NCBI GenBank assembly: GCA_902629495.1
Contig: CACORA010000022.1
Location: 1-34,538 of the forward strand
Origin: Planctomycetaceae bacterium
Lineage (GTDB): Bacteria; Planctomycetota; Planctomycetia; Pirellulales; UBA1268
DNA length: 34,538 nt
Direction of reading: 5' to 3'
Position numbers and translations under genes: made by a program
The notes under the pieces: generated by a model
Databases searched by the model: none
The model's input: only the letters and a program-made list of their open reading frames with translations
What the model was told of the DNA's origin: nothing
In this document: positions 34,003 through 34,538 of the stretch, piece by piece
Position numbering within the stretch: position 1 is the first letter of the stretch
How the letters are laid out: each line of letters starts with the position of its first letter

Positions 34003-34538
34003 TGTTTTTTCTCTCTCTGGTTTCTCATCTTATTAGCATCTCAGCTCGGCACGTTGACCGGTGTATTGGATATCTTTGCAAGCCGGATAGGGTAGCACGT
34101 TGCCCCCACCTGAGAAGGAGTGTTAGAGGGGCTGCAGTACAGAGCGATGGACCAGAAATGGGCCAATGTTCATAACGACCTATACGTAAAGGCCAGCGAA
34201 TACCCCCAAGGGAGGCCGCAACCATAATTTTATGAGTCGTTCAGCTTAGTTCAATAGTGTTCAAAAGTGTTCACTCACCCAATAAATTTAGTCGAGAAGT
34301 TTCATCGTTAACAAGTATGAACAACCCTGAACACAATCTAATCGACATATATTCGACACATCTCCTTGGATAATTCTTGGCGGCTTTTAATCCCATGCTT
34401 TTTACCTTTGGGGTATTTTTATAAAAGTCGTCAGTTTTATTTTTGTGGCATGGAAGTCGCTAGGTGCTGGAGAAATAGCACGAAGCTTAAAATAAGACCA
34501 TTCAACCCTTCATTCAATTATCGAATGGAATATGTGGG
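34003..34538. other. Non-coding right end of the window
   Basis: No convincing gene. It is AT-rich towards the right and holds a phased TGAACAC inverted-repeat array (34257-34334), listed separately, and presumably the promoter of the BNR gene. A 66-codon minus-strand open frame at 34025-34225 looks like chance. Confidence 0.5.
34257..34334. repeat. Inverted TGAACAC half-site array
   Basis: GTGTTCAAAAGTGTTCA (34257-34273) faces TGAACAACCCTGAACAC (34318-34334). The arms match at 13 of 17 positions when one is reverse-complemented. Each arm holds two half-sites about 10 bases apart, one helical turn, and a weaker TTCA copy extends the left arm at 34250-34253. The 44-base centre is AT-rich. This looks like a protein-binding array upstream of the BNR gene, or a recombinase arm site. 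Confidence 0.6.

Noticed and set aside
34025..34225. 66-codon minus-strand open frame at the right end
   Set aside because: No ribosome-binding site or family; composition suggests chance.
34403..34420. Tiny TACC/GGTA stem followed by five T
   Set aside because: Four pairs only and no plus-strand gene ends before it.
1..34538. Search for CRISPR arrays, tRNA and rRNA genes, transposases and integrases
   Set aside because: Nothing recognisable was found by reading; short repeats seen are confined to the 34257-34334 array.

Overview
The window looks like accessory chromosome from a marine member of the Planctomycetota, probably Pirellulaceae-like. The evidence is the gene content: several secreted sulfatases, a DUF1592/DUF1588/DUF1585-type cytochrome beside a DUF1552 protein, a 'Pirellula/Verrucomicrobium-type' haem-binding domain, EF-hands grafted onto secreted enzymes, a BBP2-type porin and a PmoA-like (DUF6807) protein. 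Verrucomicrobiota is the main alternative. No rRNA, tRNA, CRISPR array, transposase or integrase was recognised. The left edge cuts through a gene.

Region 1 (1-16933, all minus strand) is a block for polysaccharide desulfation and secreted redox proteins. Its core runs from 16095 down to 5401. Six genes follow one another with 4-base overlaps (ATGA, GTGA, ATGA), one overlap of a few bases, and a 1-base gap: a propeller/cytochrome fusion, a PQQ-like propeller with an EF-hand pair, a DUF1592-type cytochrome, a DUF1552 protein, an iduronate-2-sulfatase-like enzyme and an arylsulfatase. A monohaem MauG/CcP-like protein lies just upstream (16205-16933). Downstream are an EF-hand sulfatase (3431-5122), a TolB-like propeller (2341-3327) and a protein with two sulfatase domains that runs off the window (1-2305). 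The two sulfatase domains of that last protein are joined by a module of about 66 residues, and a homologous copy sits before the C-terminal haem domain of the propeller/cytochrome (26 of 66 identical without gaps). The shared module ties the sulfatase and cytochrome genes together.

Region 2 (16998-20241, minus) holds an HTTM/gamma-carboxylase-like membrane protein, two small four-helix membrane proteins and an SDR-fold protein without the catalytic tyrosine. Region 3 (20680-24261) has a beta-barrel protein, a small TPR-like secreted protein, a beta-propeller and the DUF6807 protein.

Region 4 (24274-28857, minus) contains a possible signalling cassette: a GNAT/FeeM-like acyltransferase fused to a cyclic-nucleotide-binding domain, a SAM methyltransferase, and a class III nucleotide cyclase fused to an FHA domain. 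A possible maker and a possible sensor of a cyclic nucleotide are thus two genes apart. A BBP2-type porin lies upstream. The cyclase has unusual residues at its base-selecting positions.

Region 5 (29344-34538, minus) carries a CE7-like acetyl xylan esterase, two small membrane proteins, a small secreted protein or lipoprotein and a BNR_4 family protein, whose fold is shared with some polysaccharide lyases. With the sulfatases this suggests breakdown of a sulfated, acetylated algal polysaccharide, but the substrate is inferred. The last 536 bases contain no convincing gene but do contain a phased TGAACAC inverted-repeat array that looks like a protein-binding site.
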